Source: Neovahlkampfia damariscottae (lineage: Eukaryota > Heterolobosea > Selenaionea > Neovahlkampfiida > Neovahlkampfiidae). From it: a stretch of 64,000 nt of DNA. This document shows positions 23,973 to 34,353 of the stretch, piece by piece. The DNA is taken from contig JABLTG010000079.1 in assembly GCA_016618085.1 (NCBI GenBank), positions 23,662-87,661 on the forward strand. Reading direction: 5' to 3'. Each line of letters opens with the position of its first letter. The stretch's first letter is position 1. The notes beneath the pieces are model-generated. The model saw only the letters and a program-made list of their open reading frames with translations, was not told the origin of the DNA and searched no databases. Made by a program: the position numbers and the translations under genes.

Positions 23973-24933
23973 TTATTTTAACAAGTTCAAAAATGATTCT
24001 ATTTTCTGTTCAAATTTAATAGTAGGTCTCATTTCTTTGATTAATTTCATTGCTACTTGTGAGTCCATGTTTAATTTTGAGATTAAATAACCACAACTAA
24101 CTGTGGCACTTATATCATTTCCTGTAGGTCCATAAATGAGAATTTTCTTTTTTTTTTCTTTTGCTTCATCTTGTAAAAGTTGTTTAAAAATTCATTTTCT
24201 CTTACCTATCAGTGAAAATATTTTTTCAACATTCTCTTTTGTTATTTTTTTGAATTCAAAATAATTTAATTTATCAGATAGTTTGCATTCAATTCCTGAT
24301 AAATTTATTAAATAATCAATTTTCAAATTATTCACATGTTCAAGTTCGTCTGAAGAAAAAGTGAGAAAATTTTCACTCTTACTCCCTGAAAAAACTCCGC
24401 TAATGAAAAGTAAATCTTCTATGATTTCATTTGGATGTGGTATAAATTCACCATATAAAAATGGGTATTTCAAAGTAAATTCTTCGACTCCTTGACAGAA
24501 AAAAAAAATCTTCTTTGCTTTTGATTGTTTTTTTGAAGCCAGTGTTATTACTTTTTTTTCAAACGAATCTTCTTTTATATCATCACAAACAACTACAATA
24601 TATTCATCATCAACATCAATCAAAACCATTATCAGTGTTTCAAGATCTAACTTTTAATTCTTGTTTAAAATTAAAACCTTCTTTATAGGAAATAATTGGA
24701 TTTGAATGTGGAAATGCTATTTTTTGTTCTTTTCTTAAATCTAATATTCTTAATTTTTCAGTTTGGTATTGAAATATATTGTAAAGTTTTAAACTAGAAA
24801 TTTCTTCAATTTTTTTTGGTTTTAATTTTCTATTGTTGAATAAGTTTTGATATTCTTACTTTTGAGCTTTCATTTCTTCTTTCATTTTTTTTTGAAGTGC
24901 AAAGAAATCAATGGCATCAACTTCATCCTCCAT
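23973..24933 (-). CDS. Rhodanese plus inactive dual-specificity phosphatase (STYXL1-like pseudophosphatase)
   Basis: The model starts with MEDEVDAIDFFALQKK at 24933. An intron at about 24862-24834 leads into a rhodanese-like segment (LRILDLRKEQKIAFPHSNP). There the joint to LETLIMVLIDVDDEYIVVVCDD near 24650 did not resolve cleanly. A DSP-like domain follows (FIPHPNEIIEDLLFISGVFSG, IDYLINLSG). The last exon, after a GT..AG intron near 24208-24175, holds the P-loop equivalent ILIYGPTGNDIS. The catalytic HCxxxxxR is replaced: Cys by Gly, Arg by Ile. So it should be catalytically dead but may still bind partners, as STYX and STYXL1 do. Rhodanese-DSP order also matches STYXL1. Confidence 0.6.
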
Positions 24934-24964
24934 TTTTTTCAAATTCTCATTTAATTGGATAAAA

Positions 24965-25577
24965 TTAAAACTCTTTTATTTTTTCAAAATATTCAACAAA
25001 GAAGGCACCAAATGATCCTACAAAGAAACCAAGAACAGAGCCATGAGTTAATGATATTGGAAATTTCTGCCAAGGTACATCCCAATCTAAAGGAATAACA
25101 AATGCTCCAAACCTAATTAAAAAAATGAATACAATTTTTAAAGAAACTAACCAAATACCAACACACATACAAAATGCAACAAGACAGAATTTTCGTTCTT
25201 CCAAAGTCATTCTCCAATGAGTTGAATAAAAATATTTGAAACATGGTGAAGGCATTGAAAATGAAACAATAGCACTCAACTGCGTTGAGAATAACAAAGT
25301 TCTTAATGTCTCACTTTTTGAAATTCAAAGTTCAATTTTTTTTTTCTACTTACTCTAATGTTGAACCATACATCACAAAAATAAATTGAAAAAGAAAAAT
25401 ATTAAATATAAAATTCTTCAGTTTTTCTTTTGAACAACCATGTGTTATTATTTGAAAAGGAATTAAAAATAAAATGATAGTCATGGTATAATATTCATAA
25501 CTCGTTTCTAAAGTTTGTTTTTTTATAATATTTGATAAGAGCAGCAGTGAAGAAGGTAAAATATATCGATGAGGCAT
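24965..25577 (-). CDS. PIGF: PIG-F-like GPI-anchor biosynthesis subunit
   Basis: Starts MPHRYILPSSLLLLSN at 25577, with introns near 25352-25313 and 25152-25118, ending at 24965. Several hydrophobic helices run through it. The signature GIWFGAFVIPLDWDVPWQ with KFPISLTHGS is diagnostic of PIG-F/Gpi11, the ER membrane partner that stabilises the ethanolamine-phosphate transferases PIG-O and GPI7. The intron inside GIW|FGAF restores this motif exactly. The family is usually around 200 residues and this one is of similar size. The gene is divergent from the tRNA methyltransferase at 25646, with only 68 bases between starts. Confidence 0.85.
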
Positions 25578-25645
25578 CAAACGGGTAACAATGTATTTTG
25601 GTTGTTTTTTCAGATAAAAGAGATGTATTTGATTGGATAACGACC

Positions 25646-26640
25646 ATGGACAAAGAAAATAAATTTTCCGACCAAGAGATTAGTGGAAGAAGAGTAAAAA
25701 AAAAATAAAACCATGATTAACATTTAGCCGTGGAGTAAAGTAATTATTTATACAAATTTAACTTTTAGTTTCCAATTAGGACAAGAGCTCACGTAAATCC
25801 ACTTTCCGACGAAGATTATGATCATCCTTCTGATCCATCACAAGTAAAATTAGAAACAATGTTTCCAAAACTTGAAAAAAATGATGAAATTAAAGTTTTG
25901 GATGTTGGTTTGAAAAATAAAATAAAAAAATTAAAAAAAAACAGGTTGTGCGTATGGTGGTTATTTAGTGACTGTTTCACCATTACTTGAAACAAAATTA
26001 TGTTTAGGAATTGAAATTAGAAGAAAAGTAAATTCAAAAAAAAATGAATACTAATCACTGAAGGTTGCTCAATATTCACAAGTAAAATTTAAAAAAAAAC
26101 TTAAAAACAAAAGGATCGTATAAAATATTTGAGAGAAGAAAGTCCAGGTAAATATCAAAATATTTGGGTTGAACAATCAAATGCAATGAAATATTTACCT
26201 CATTATTTTAAAAAAGGTCAATTAGAAAAAATATTCTTCATGTAAGTAATTTTTGAAAAATTAAAAAGAAATATAGGTTTCCAGATCCACATTTTAAAAC
26301 AAAGAATTACAGTATTTTTTAATAAATTCATTAAAACTTTTTTTAGAAAGGAGAATTGTAAACAAATAGATTTTAATAACAATTCTTTTAGATTGGACCT
26401 GCTTTGGTGCCTGTTTATGCTTATGTTTTGAAAAAAGGTGGTTTAATTTACACAATAACAGATTATCAAGATTTAGGAAACCACATGCAAAAATATTTGG
26501 ATGAATCTCCATTATTTGAAAGATTAAAAGAAAATGAATATAAAGATGATCCACTAGTTCCTTTTATGTCAATTTCATCTGAAGATGCTCATAAACAAAA
26601 ATATAAAGAAAAATATTTAGCAATTTATCGTAAAAAATAA
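25646..26640 (+). CDS. tRNA (guanine-N7)-methyltransferase (TRM8/METTL1-like)
   Basis: A gene of about seven small exons. Exon 1 (from ATG 25646) ends ISGRR and joins, after an intron ending TTTTAG at 25768, to [17 protein letters not shown], the conserved N-terminal TRM8 motif. Then come the SAM-binding piece [20 protein letters not shown], the FFMFPDPHFK motif characteristic of TrmB/TRM8, and [29 protein letters not shown], ending at 26640. It methylates G46 of tRNA variable loops with a WD40 partner (TRM82/WDR4). The short middle exons at 26060-26360 were read by homology and their exact edges are uncertain. The start follows GATTGGATAACGACC. Confidence 0.85.
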
Positions 26641-26685
26641 TCGGAAATAAAATTGTCCTCTTTTGAACTAAAAAATCACCAACCA

Positions 26686-28565
26686 ATGAAATTGTTTTTG
26701 CTTGTTGTGGTTTTTGTTTACTTGAATTTTTTAGTTCAAGGAAAATTATCAATTGATCAATTGTTAGGTCGTAAAGAGAATTTAAATGGTGTAGAACATG
26801 TTGATTTTGAAAATACTTGTTCAAAAGAAGTAAAACATGATATTAACGTTGCTATTTCTTCTTTACACAGTTTTGAATATGGACTAGCAATGAAAGAATG
26901 GAGAAAAGTACTTGAAAAAGATGTAAGACTTTTTTTATAAAATTTAAAAAAAAAAAAAGTCTGACTGTGCTATTGGATATTGGGTAAATTTGACAAATAT
27001 ATTATTCACTTTAATAAAAGGGTATGGCAATGTGTTATCATACACCAATTTGGTTTCCACCTTCAACAGGTGCTTTAAAAGCAGGTTTAAGACAAATTAC
27101 AATGGCAGAAGAAAAAATGAAAGTTAGACAAGTATCAACAAAAGAAAAAGATTTTATCAAAGCTCTTAAATTATTTTTCAACAATTATGAAGATATTTCA
27201 CATCAAAATAGAACTGTTAAATATCATGATGCATTAAGAAAATTATACTACAAACACTCACAAGAAAAAGATTGTAAGACATATTCAAAATTTGATAATT
27301 CTTCTATTTAGGTATTGATTGTGGAGCTTTCTATGGTTTAATGATATTAGGAAAAGAATTAGTTTTTGATAAACCAAATACTCCAAATAGACATGATCCA
27401 GAATTAAGAGTTGCTCATATTTGTAAACTTTTATTATTGAAAAATCCATATCATCCTGGATGTTTACATTACATCATTCACGCTTTTGAACAACCAGAAT
27501 TAGCTGCAGGTGCTGAAAATGAAGCTCGTTTATATTCAAAAATTCATTTCAAATATGCACATGCATTACATATGCCATCTCATACATACTCGTAAAAAAG
27601 TTTCATTTTTTAATAGAATTTTAAAAGACTTATAGGTGATTGGGCTGAAAGTGTTGATACAAATATGAAATCAAATCATAAAGACCCAACTCCTGGTAGT
27701 GGAAGTTCAGTTCATGCGTGAGTTTAAAAGTAAAAATTAAAAGTCTTTAAAAAGGATTGATTATGCAATATTAGGTCTTTTAAATATGGGACAAATTGGT
27801 TATGCAAAAGAAATTTATGAATCTGTTCCTCAAATTCGATCATATGCAATTGTTCAAGCTTATCATTATATTTCAATTCCAGCAAGACTTTTATTTGAAA
27901 CAAAACAATGGAAAGAATGTTTGAAGATTAGAGATTATGTGAAACTTCCTCAACTCACTTATGAATTCCAAAATGTCATGATTTATTACGTTCAATCTAT
28001 TGGTGCATTTTTCACAAAAAATTTAGAATTATTAAAAGAATCTGTTCAAAAATTAAATGAAGCACATAATGTTTATGTCAACAGTGCAAGATATAAAGTT
28101 GATAATTTTCCAATTAGACAAAAATTTGAAATTATGTATTTGACTGGAAAACCACTTTTAGAATTCCTTTCAGGAAATAGAAATTCAGCAATTGAATTAA
28201 TGAAAAAAGTAGCAGATAAAGAAGCAGAATATGATAGATCAGCTATCAATCCTGCTCCAGTTTTCCCTGCACAAGAAATTGTTGGAATTTTATTAATTCA
28301 AGATGGTAAATTAAATCTTGCGATTAAAGAGCTTGAAACATCATTGAAAGTTGAAAATCAAAATAGATTTAATACTTTCTATTATCTTGGAAAATCCTAT
28401 CTTTCACTTGGAAATAAAAATCAAGCAATTGTTAATTTCAAAAAACTTGTTGGTTTATGTGATGAAAAATTAAAATTTTGTGATTATGAAAAACCTTGTA
28501 GAAATTACAAATGTAATGAAAGAAAAGAAATTATTGAAGCAAGAAACATTATCAATTCTCAATAA
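26686..28565 (+). CDS. Secreted TPR-repeat protein
   Basis: About six exons from ATG 26686 (AACCAATG, CCAAT touching the start) to 28565. A signal peptide (KLFLLVVVFVYLNFLVQG) precedes a conserved-looking region with Cys residues, then KYHDALRKLYYKHSQEKD, HPGCLHYIIHAFEQPELA and ALHMPSHTY, and C-terminal TPR-like helices (YYLGKSYLSLGNKNQAIVNFKKL). The HYIIHAFE and AHALHMPSHTY blocks are typical of a TPR family found in bacteria and protists with no firm function. The C-terminus has a small Cys cluster (CDYEKPCRNYKCNERK). Role unknown; secretion to the outside or a digestive compartment is inferred from the signal peptide. Confidence 0.75.
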
Positions 28566-28585
28566 ATTTTTTTATCCAATCAAAA

Positions 28586-29443
28586 ATGGTTTTGTGTTGT
28601 TTGTTGTTGTGTGGATTACCAGGTTTGTCACAAAGATATTATTAATAAGTTACAATAGCGACAGGAAAAAGTTTTTTTTTAAAAAAATTCAAAGAAACAA
28701 TTCAAAATAACTATAAAATTGAAACAATTTGCTTTGACGAAATTTATAAAATTGAAAAAGAATTTTCTTCAAAAAAATGGAAGGAAAATCAAGAATTGAT
28801 GTTTACAGAAACTAAAGAATTGATTTTACATTCAAACAGATATGATAATATTTTATTTATCATTGAAGACAACTTCTATTATAAATCAATGAGAAATGTT
28901 TATTTCAAATTTTGTAGAAAACAAGAAATTTCATATGGTGAATTATACTTAAAATCAAGTTTAGAAATTTGTCAAAAACGAAATGTTTCAAGAGAAATCA
29001 AAGTTCCAGAATCCACAATCAATGAAATGTATTTGAAATTTGAATACCCAAATAAAAACGAAAAGTACAAATTTTTGATACTTGATAATGATAATTTTAA
29101 TTTGAATATTACTTTGATTGATGATTTTATTTTAAAATTATTCGAAAATCCTTTGATTGATGATTTCTCCAAAGAAATTGAAATGAAAGAACAAGATAGA
29201 ATAAAAACCACCAAAAATGAAATTCATAATGTTGATCTGATTTTAAGGAAGTTGGTTTCTGAGAAGATGAAAACTTGTTCAAAAAACAAAAAAGAAGTTT
29301 CTGCCAAATTAAATGAAATACGAAAAGAAATGATGCAAAGATTGAAATCAAATGAAATTAATTCAGAAGAAATAGAAAGTGTCACTAAAACTAAAATGGG
29401 AGAATTGTTGGACAAAACAAAAGATTTGTCGGAGAAAATTTAA
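28586..29443 (+). CDS. PSTK: L-seryl-tRNA(Sec) kinase
   Basis: Exons 28586-28622 and 28659-29443 (intron 36 nt) give about 273 residues. The splice builds a Walker A, LCGLPATGKS. The middle matches PSTK closely: IEDNFYYKSMRNVYFKFCRK, SLEICQKRN and a Thr/Asn-rich KLEYPN-like element (KFEYPNKNEK). PSTK phosphorylates serine on tRNA(Sec), the step before SEPSECS converts it to selenocysteine. It differs from the related KTI12 by the DNFYYxSMR block. The C-terminal about 60 residues are charged and helical. The start codon follows ATCCAATCAAAA. Confidence 0.85.
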
Positions 29444-29530
29444 AGAATTGGATTGGTCAATGAACCGATAAAATAAAATTGACCTATCAGTTGTAATCAT
29501 AAAAATAACGATTAAGAAAAACTAACAACA

Positions 29531-30277
29531 ATGTCATACCTCGCTAAAGCAAGAATTCATGTAGTAGAAGCTGATGATGTTCCAAAAATGGATGCCTTTG
29601 GTGGCAAATCTGATCCTTTTGTAGAAATTGAACTCGGAGGAAAATTCAAAAAAACTTCAACAAAAAATAACTCTGACCAACCAATCTGGAATGAAAAATT
29701 TGAATTACCATTCGAAAAAATGAGTGACGAAATTAACTTTGCTTTGTATGATAGTGATGGAATTTCAAGCAACGATTTGATTGCTAAAGTATCAGTCCCT
29801 GTTTCAGATTTAAAACCAGGCCCAAATGATATGTGGCTCAGTAAGTGTTTCCTTTAAATATTAAATATCTTCAAAGCATTACCTGAAGTAAAAGGAGCTT
29901 GTGCAAAACTTCATGTAGTTTTACAATTGGATCCAACAATTCATGTCAATGTTGTAAATGCTAATGATCTCAAAGCATCTGACCTTAACGGAAAATCAGA
30001 TCCTTATTGTGTTCTCTATTGTGGTAAAGAAAAAGAAAGAACAAAAACTATCAACAACTCATGCAACCCAAACTGGAATGAATATTTTATTATGGAAGTT
30101 CATGATTTAGAAGATCCAGTTTTATTTAAAGTTTATGATGATGATTTTGGAAAGGATGATTGTCTTGGTGAAGCCATTCTTACATTAAGTAGCTTGGAAG
30201 AAGAAGAAAACAAAGTCACTTTAGAATTAAATAAAGGTGGTACACTCAGTCTCAATGTCAAAAAAATTGGTTTCTAA
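29531..30277 (+). CDS. Two-C2-domain protein
   Basis: Exons 29531-29840 and 29877-30277 (intron 36 nt) give about 236 residues. Two C2 domains fill the protein: residues about 5-95 (AKARIHVVEADDVP, SDPFVEIELGG, NPIWNEKFELPF-like) and about 125-235 (IHVNVVNANDLKASDLNGKSDPYCVLYCG, split by description, then YDDDFGKDDCLGEA). Both carry the aspartates expected for calcium binding (SDP; YDSDG or YDDD). There is no membrane anchor. It is likely a calcium-dependent membrane-binding adaptor. GATTGGTCAATG lies upstream. Confidence 0.88.
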
Positions 30278-30326
30278 AATAAAAATTTTAAAACACATTT
30301 TTCGTTTTTTTTTTTAATCCAATGAA

Positions 30327-31275
30327 ATGAGTTCAAGTTTTTCGCCACACTGTAATTTGTGTTGTCAAAGCGAAATTGATGCAAAGTCAAAATTGACTTC
30401 TTGTGGACATTTTATATGTAAGAACTGTTCTTCTGCTATGGATATTATTCATACTTGTCCTGTTTGTAACGAAAGTTGTACGACAATTTTGTGTTCGGGA
30501 AATGTTCGTTGAAAACTCAGTAACAATATTTAGGTTCCTCAGGAAGTTCAATCTTTAGTGACTTTAAATGCTTCTGAAACGTTGGACCAAGTCAAAAAGA
30601 CTGTAGAAGTAAAATTTAAAAGAATAAATTAAAAACAACATTTAGTTTCAAATTTCTCATTATCAAGCTGTGATAGCTCAACAAAATGAAAATCAACAAG
30701 AAATGTATCATAAATTAGAAAAAACTCAACAAATATATGACGAGTTGCAGAAAATAAAAACCGAAAATGAAAAGTTTCAAAATCAAATAACAACAATGCA
30801 TAAAGAAAATTCAGAATTAAAAAAGGAAATATCAGAGCTGTATTAACAATTTATTTTAAAAATATAGTCAAAATCAATTAAAAAAGAACAGAAATTCAGT
30901 TTCACGTCCAATGACACCTTCAAAAGAAAGATTTTCAATGTTGACAACCAAACCTTCATTTTTAAAAAGTTTCATTTTTCAATATTTTTAATTCAATTTG
31001 CAGATAATTCTAGAATTCAAAAACCAAATTCAATTTTTAATCAAAAAGACAGTTTATCACCACAAATTGGCAGAAACATATTTGATAAAGTACTTTCACC
31101 AAACTCAAGAAGTATTTTAACAACACCAACAACATCATCAAATCAAAGAAATTCATCAAAAGAAATAAGAAGAGAAACATTTTCACCTTCGAATAATTTA
31201 GGACCTGGAAATACTCGACAAGGTAAATTCTTATCACCAAAATCACCTGACTTGTTCAAATTAAAAAAAAAAAAA
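30327..31275 (+). CDS. RING-finger coiled-coil protein, ZIP3/RNF212-like
   Basis: About five exons from ATG 30327. Residues 1-55 form a C3HC4 RING (CNLCCQSEID, SCGHFICKNC, CPVCNESC). Exon 2 begins VPQEVQSLV, exon 3 FQISHYQAVIAQQ and continues as a coiled coil to about 30835. The remainder is Ser/Thr/Pro/Asn-rich (SRPMTPSKERF, SPQIGRNIFDKVLSPNSR). RING, then a FQxxH element, coiled coil and Ser-rich tail is the layout of ZIP3/RNF212/HEI10 crossover regulators. The 3' end is uncertain: the frame runs through an A tract at 31263-31274 without an in-frame stop before the opposite gene's stop at 31284, so a homopolymer length error or a missed intron is likely. Confidence 0.65.
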
Positions 31276-31283
31276 TAAATTTT

Positions 31284-32220
31284 TTAATTTTCCAAAGTAT
31301 TTATTACAGCTCTACCAATTTCAGTTTTTACAAAAGGTAACCAACTATTCAATTTCATTGAAAGAACCATTTCTTTTTGTAATTCAATAAAAATATCTGG
31401 ATTTGGATTTTCTAATGAATTTTTGACCATATTTTTCTTTTCACCAGTTACATTTAAAACAGTCATTGATGTATCACTTAAATATCTATCAAATATAGAT
31501 TGTGCTTCTTTCTTTACTTTTTCAGGAGAATCAAAAGGAGCATGTTGTCGAAATATTTCAGCTTCTTTCCAAAATTTACAAGCTTCTTCATTTCTTTGTG
31601 TTGCCGCGAATTCTTCAAACACTTTATATGAAAACTGATTTTGTAAAATTCTTAATAACAAATTATTATCTGAATTCTTTCTATAAAAAAATAATTTATC
31701 TTCTAAAAGTTGTTGTTTTTTATGCAATTCATTTAATTGTTTACAAGTATCATTTAATTCACCCCTTTCATTTTATGTCAAAAAATCATTTTTTTTCTTA
31801 CCTTAATGTATCATAATTTGAACATAAATCAAATAAAATTCTTTCGGAGTTTTTTAAATATTCAGTTACAGGTGCTATTGGATTTTCAGTTTGAACAGTT
31901 GTTTTAAATTCAACTTCTTCTTTTACTTCTATTTTTTCAATAGTTGAATTGACTATTCTAATCCAAGTAGCTATGTCCTCAGAATATTCAGCTTTTAAAA
32001 TTATTGGTATTTTATTTTTTAAAAATAAACCAAATGTATTATCATAATCTATAAATTCTACAACTTTTGTTTCTTTATTGAGTTCGATAGAACCAATGAA
32101 TGTGTTTTTGTCTTGTGAAAATTTTTGTAATTTTGTTTCTGTGAGTTTATAGTAAAACTTTTTCCATTTTGTTGTATCTTTATCTTTAAGTTTTATTTTT
32201 TGACTCAGCACTCCTTCCAT
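31284..32220 (-). CDS. PH-RGS domain protein
   Basis: Two exons joined by a GT..AG intron near 31800-31765 (READING TL|RGELNDTCKQ). The N-terminal about 105 residues are a PH domain (MEGVLSQKIK, WKKFYYKLTETKLQKF, the final-helix Trp in IATWIRIVNSTI). After a linker of about 50 residues lies an RGS domain: YKVFEEFAATQRNEEACKFW, then KKEAQSIFDRYLSD and PNPDIFIELQKEM, ending LPFVKTEIGRAVIN. The PH domain would recruit the protein to phosphoinositides, where RGS shortens G-alpha signalling. The start is ATG 32220. It is divergent from NTAN1 with about 60 bases between starts. Confidence 0.85.
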
Positions 32221-32282
32221 CAACTTTTTTTTTTTTGCACAAAGTGAGCTATGAATCCGATTGGATTAAAAATATTCCACCA

Positions 32283-33191
32283 ATGGTATTAAAACAATTT
32301 ACTGCCAAGAAACATAACAATATTGTGAAAACTATTTTATCAAATTCAACGATTCAAACTTACAATTTCAATTTTAAGAATGAAAAAATACTTGAATTGA
32401 AAAAACCAAATGTTTTGCATGTTTTTCAAAGAGAGTTTGCAACAATACTACCAAATCAGTTTGAATTCATCGGTTCAAGTGAAGCAACAACTTGTATAAT
32501 ATTATTCATAAGAAATAAAAAAACTGGAAAAATTAATTGTTCTCACATAGATGGTTCAAAAAATCAAATTGGAGGAAATAATTGTTCTTTGAAAAAAATA
32601 TTTTCTACTTTCAATTTAGAAGAAAGCAGTGGTGTATTAGAACTAAATTTTATAGGAGGTTATTATGATGGTTCAGAAAATTCTGATAAATTAATAGATT
32701 CAATTTTATTCGAACTTGAAAATTCAAACTTGAATTTTGAAATTAAAACATTTTTTGTTTCAACAGAAAACTCAATTTTAGACAAGAAAGATTCTATTTA
32801 TTATCCAATTGCAAAACATGCTTCAATGGAAACTTCAACAGGAAAAGTTTTTCAAACAAATTTTCAAGTGACCAATCCTGAAGAAGAATTAAGAAGTCTT
32901 AGATGGTTAGGAGATTCAGAATTGGGTAATATATATGATTATAAAAATGAAGTTTTAAAAATTGAGAATTTTCATTATCAAACTATTGAACAAGCGAATC
33001 TGTTTTTGAAATTACCAGACAAAGTATTGTTAGAATATATGTCAACAAGTCCAGAAGTAGAAAGTGAAAATTTTATCCCAAAGTTAAAGAATTCTTTGAA
33101 ATTTTTGATCAACAATCCAGATGCAAAAATATTTTTTGGAAATGAATCTATTTGTTACAAAATACAAGATGGAAATTGGAAAAGAATTTAG
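32283..33191 (+). CDS. NTAN1: Protein N-terminal asparagine amidohydrolase
   Basis: One exon of about 302 residues from ATG 32283 (CACCAATG). An upstream in-frame extension to 32235 lacks an ATG. Family landmarks: FEFIGSSEATTCIILF, where the Cys after TT is the expected nucleophile; CSHIDGSKNQ; LNFIGGYYDG; LEYMSTSPEVE; and the C-terminal KIFFGNESICYKIQDGNW. NTAN1 converts N-terminal Asn to Asp, making a tertiary destabilising residue in the Arg/N-degron pathway. A UBR-box protein is encoded at 60540-60900 in the same window. Confidence 0.9.
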   Translation: MVLKQFTAKKHNNIVKTILSNSTIQTYNFNFKNEKILELKKPNVLHVFQREFATILPNQFEFIGSSEATTCIILFIRNKKTGKINCSHIDGSKNQIGGNNCSLKKIFSTFNLEESSGVLELNFIGGYYDGSENSDKLIDSILFELENSNLNFEIKTFFVSTENSILDKKDSIYYPIAKHASMETSTGKVFQTNFQVTNPEEELRSLRWLGDSELGNIYDYKNEVLKIENFHYQTIEQANLFLKLPDKVLLEYMSTSPEVESENFIPKLKNSLKFLINNPDAKIFFGNESICYKIQDGNWKRI

Positions 33192-33293
33192 ATTTCAAGC
33201 ATTGTTTTTGATCTATAGAAAGACAATCCTAAATACATTTCAAGTAAACTTTTTTTATTGGTCAATTTTTTTGTGGTTCAGTTTGTGCAAAAC

Positions 33294-34220
33294 ATGAGAA
33301 AAGTCGGAATTGTTGGATTTGGAAATTTGGGACAATACCTTTATAAAAATATTATTGGTGATGAAAAATTATCAAAACAATTCGAAATTGTATTTGTTTG
33401 GAATCGTTCAGTAGAAAAAATACCAAAAGATATTGATTCTAAAATAATACTTGAAGACATCACCAAGTTCAAAGATTTTAAACCTGATATTATTGTAGAA
33501 GTTGCACATCCTTTAATTACAAAACAATACGGAATAGAATTTTTAAAGTTCGCAGGTTAAATAACTTTTTTTCTTTTAAAGAATTAGATTATTTTTGTGG
33601 ATCACCTACAGCATTTTCTGATGATTTATTAGAAAAAGAAATGAGAAAAGTTGCTGAAGAATATGCTCATGGTTTATATTTACCTTCAGGAGCTCTTTGG
33701 GGTGCAAATGATATTGAAAAAATGGCAAGATTGAATTCATTAAAAGGATTAACAATAACAATGAAAAAACATCCATCATCTTTAAAAGTAGAACCTGAAC
33801 TTATGAAAAAATTGAAAAGTTATTCAGAAAATGAAAAAGAAAGTGGAGAATTTATTGTTTATGAAGGTCCTGTTAGAGAATTATGTCCGTTGGCACCAAA
33901 TAATGTAAATACAATGGCGTGTGCTTCTTTAGCTGCTTTTAATCTTGGTTTTGATAAAGTCAAAGCAAAATTAATTGCTGATAAATCATTGAATGCTCAC
34001 GTCATTGAAATTGACATTGAAGGTCCATCAAATCAAATTGAAAATAAAAAGGAAACATTTTCTGTCAATACAATTCGTTATAATCCAGCAAGTGTTGGAG
34101 CAGTTACAGGAAATGCAACATACTCGAGTTTTTTAGGAAGTTTAACAATCGCTTATGGTAAGAAATATTTCCTAAATTAATATTTTTCAAGGACGTGGAA
34201 AAGGTGTTCATTTTTGTTAA
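33294..34220 (+). CDS. Aspartate dehydrogenase-like NAD(P)-dependent enzyme
   Basis: Exons 33294-33555, 33582-34157 and 34192-34220 (introns 26 and 34 nt) give 288 residues. A Rossmann start, VGIVGFGNLGQYL, binds NAD(P). Then VEVAHPLITKQYG, YLPSGALWGANDI, LCPLAPNNVNTMA and IEGPSNQIENK follow the aspartate dehydrogenase (ASPDH/NadX) pattern. It would oxidise or aminate between L-aspartate and oxaloacetate, or feed NAD synthesis as NadX does. The catalytic His seems to be the one in the conserved IEIDIEG region or nearby and was not located with certainty. The 26-nt intron is the shortest I can place with confidence. Confidence 0.85.
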
Positions 34221-34260
34221 AAATCAATTTAAATAATTAAAATTTTTTTTTAGATTTTCT

Positions 34261-34353
34261 TTTTTTTTGACCAATCGTTCATACCATTCCAATTGAGAGT
34301 GAATCTTCTGATTGGTTATAAATAACCAATCGTTTCCATTTCAACTTCAAGTT
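34261..34353 (+). promoter_or_regulatory. Promoter of the DDX3-like helicase gene: CCAAT cluster and TATA-like box
   Basis: Three CCAAT-type motifs occur within about 65 bases: GACCAATC near 34269, GATTGGTT near 34310 and AACCAATC near 34323. TATAAATA at 34317-34324 lies between the last two. The ATG follows at 34354. No other gene shows such a dense cluster, which would suit a highly expressed helicase. Function is inferred. Confidence 0.5.
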
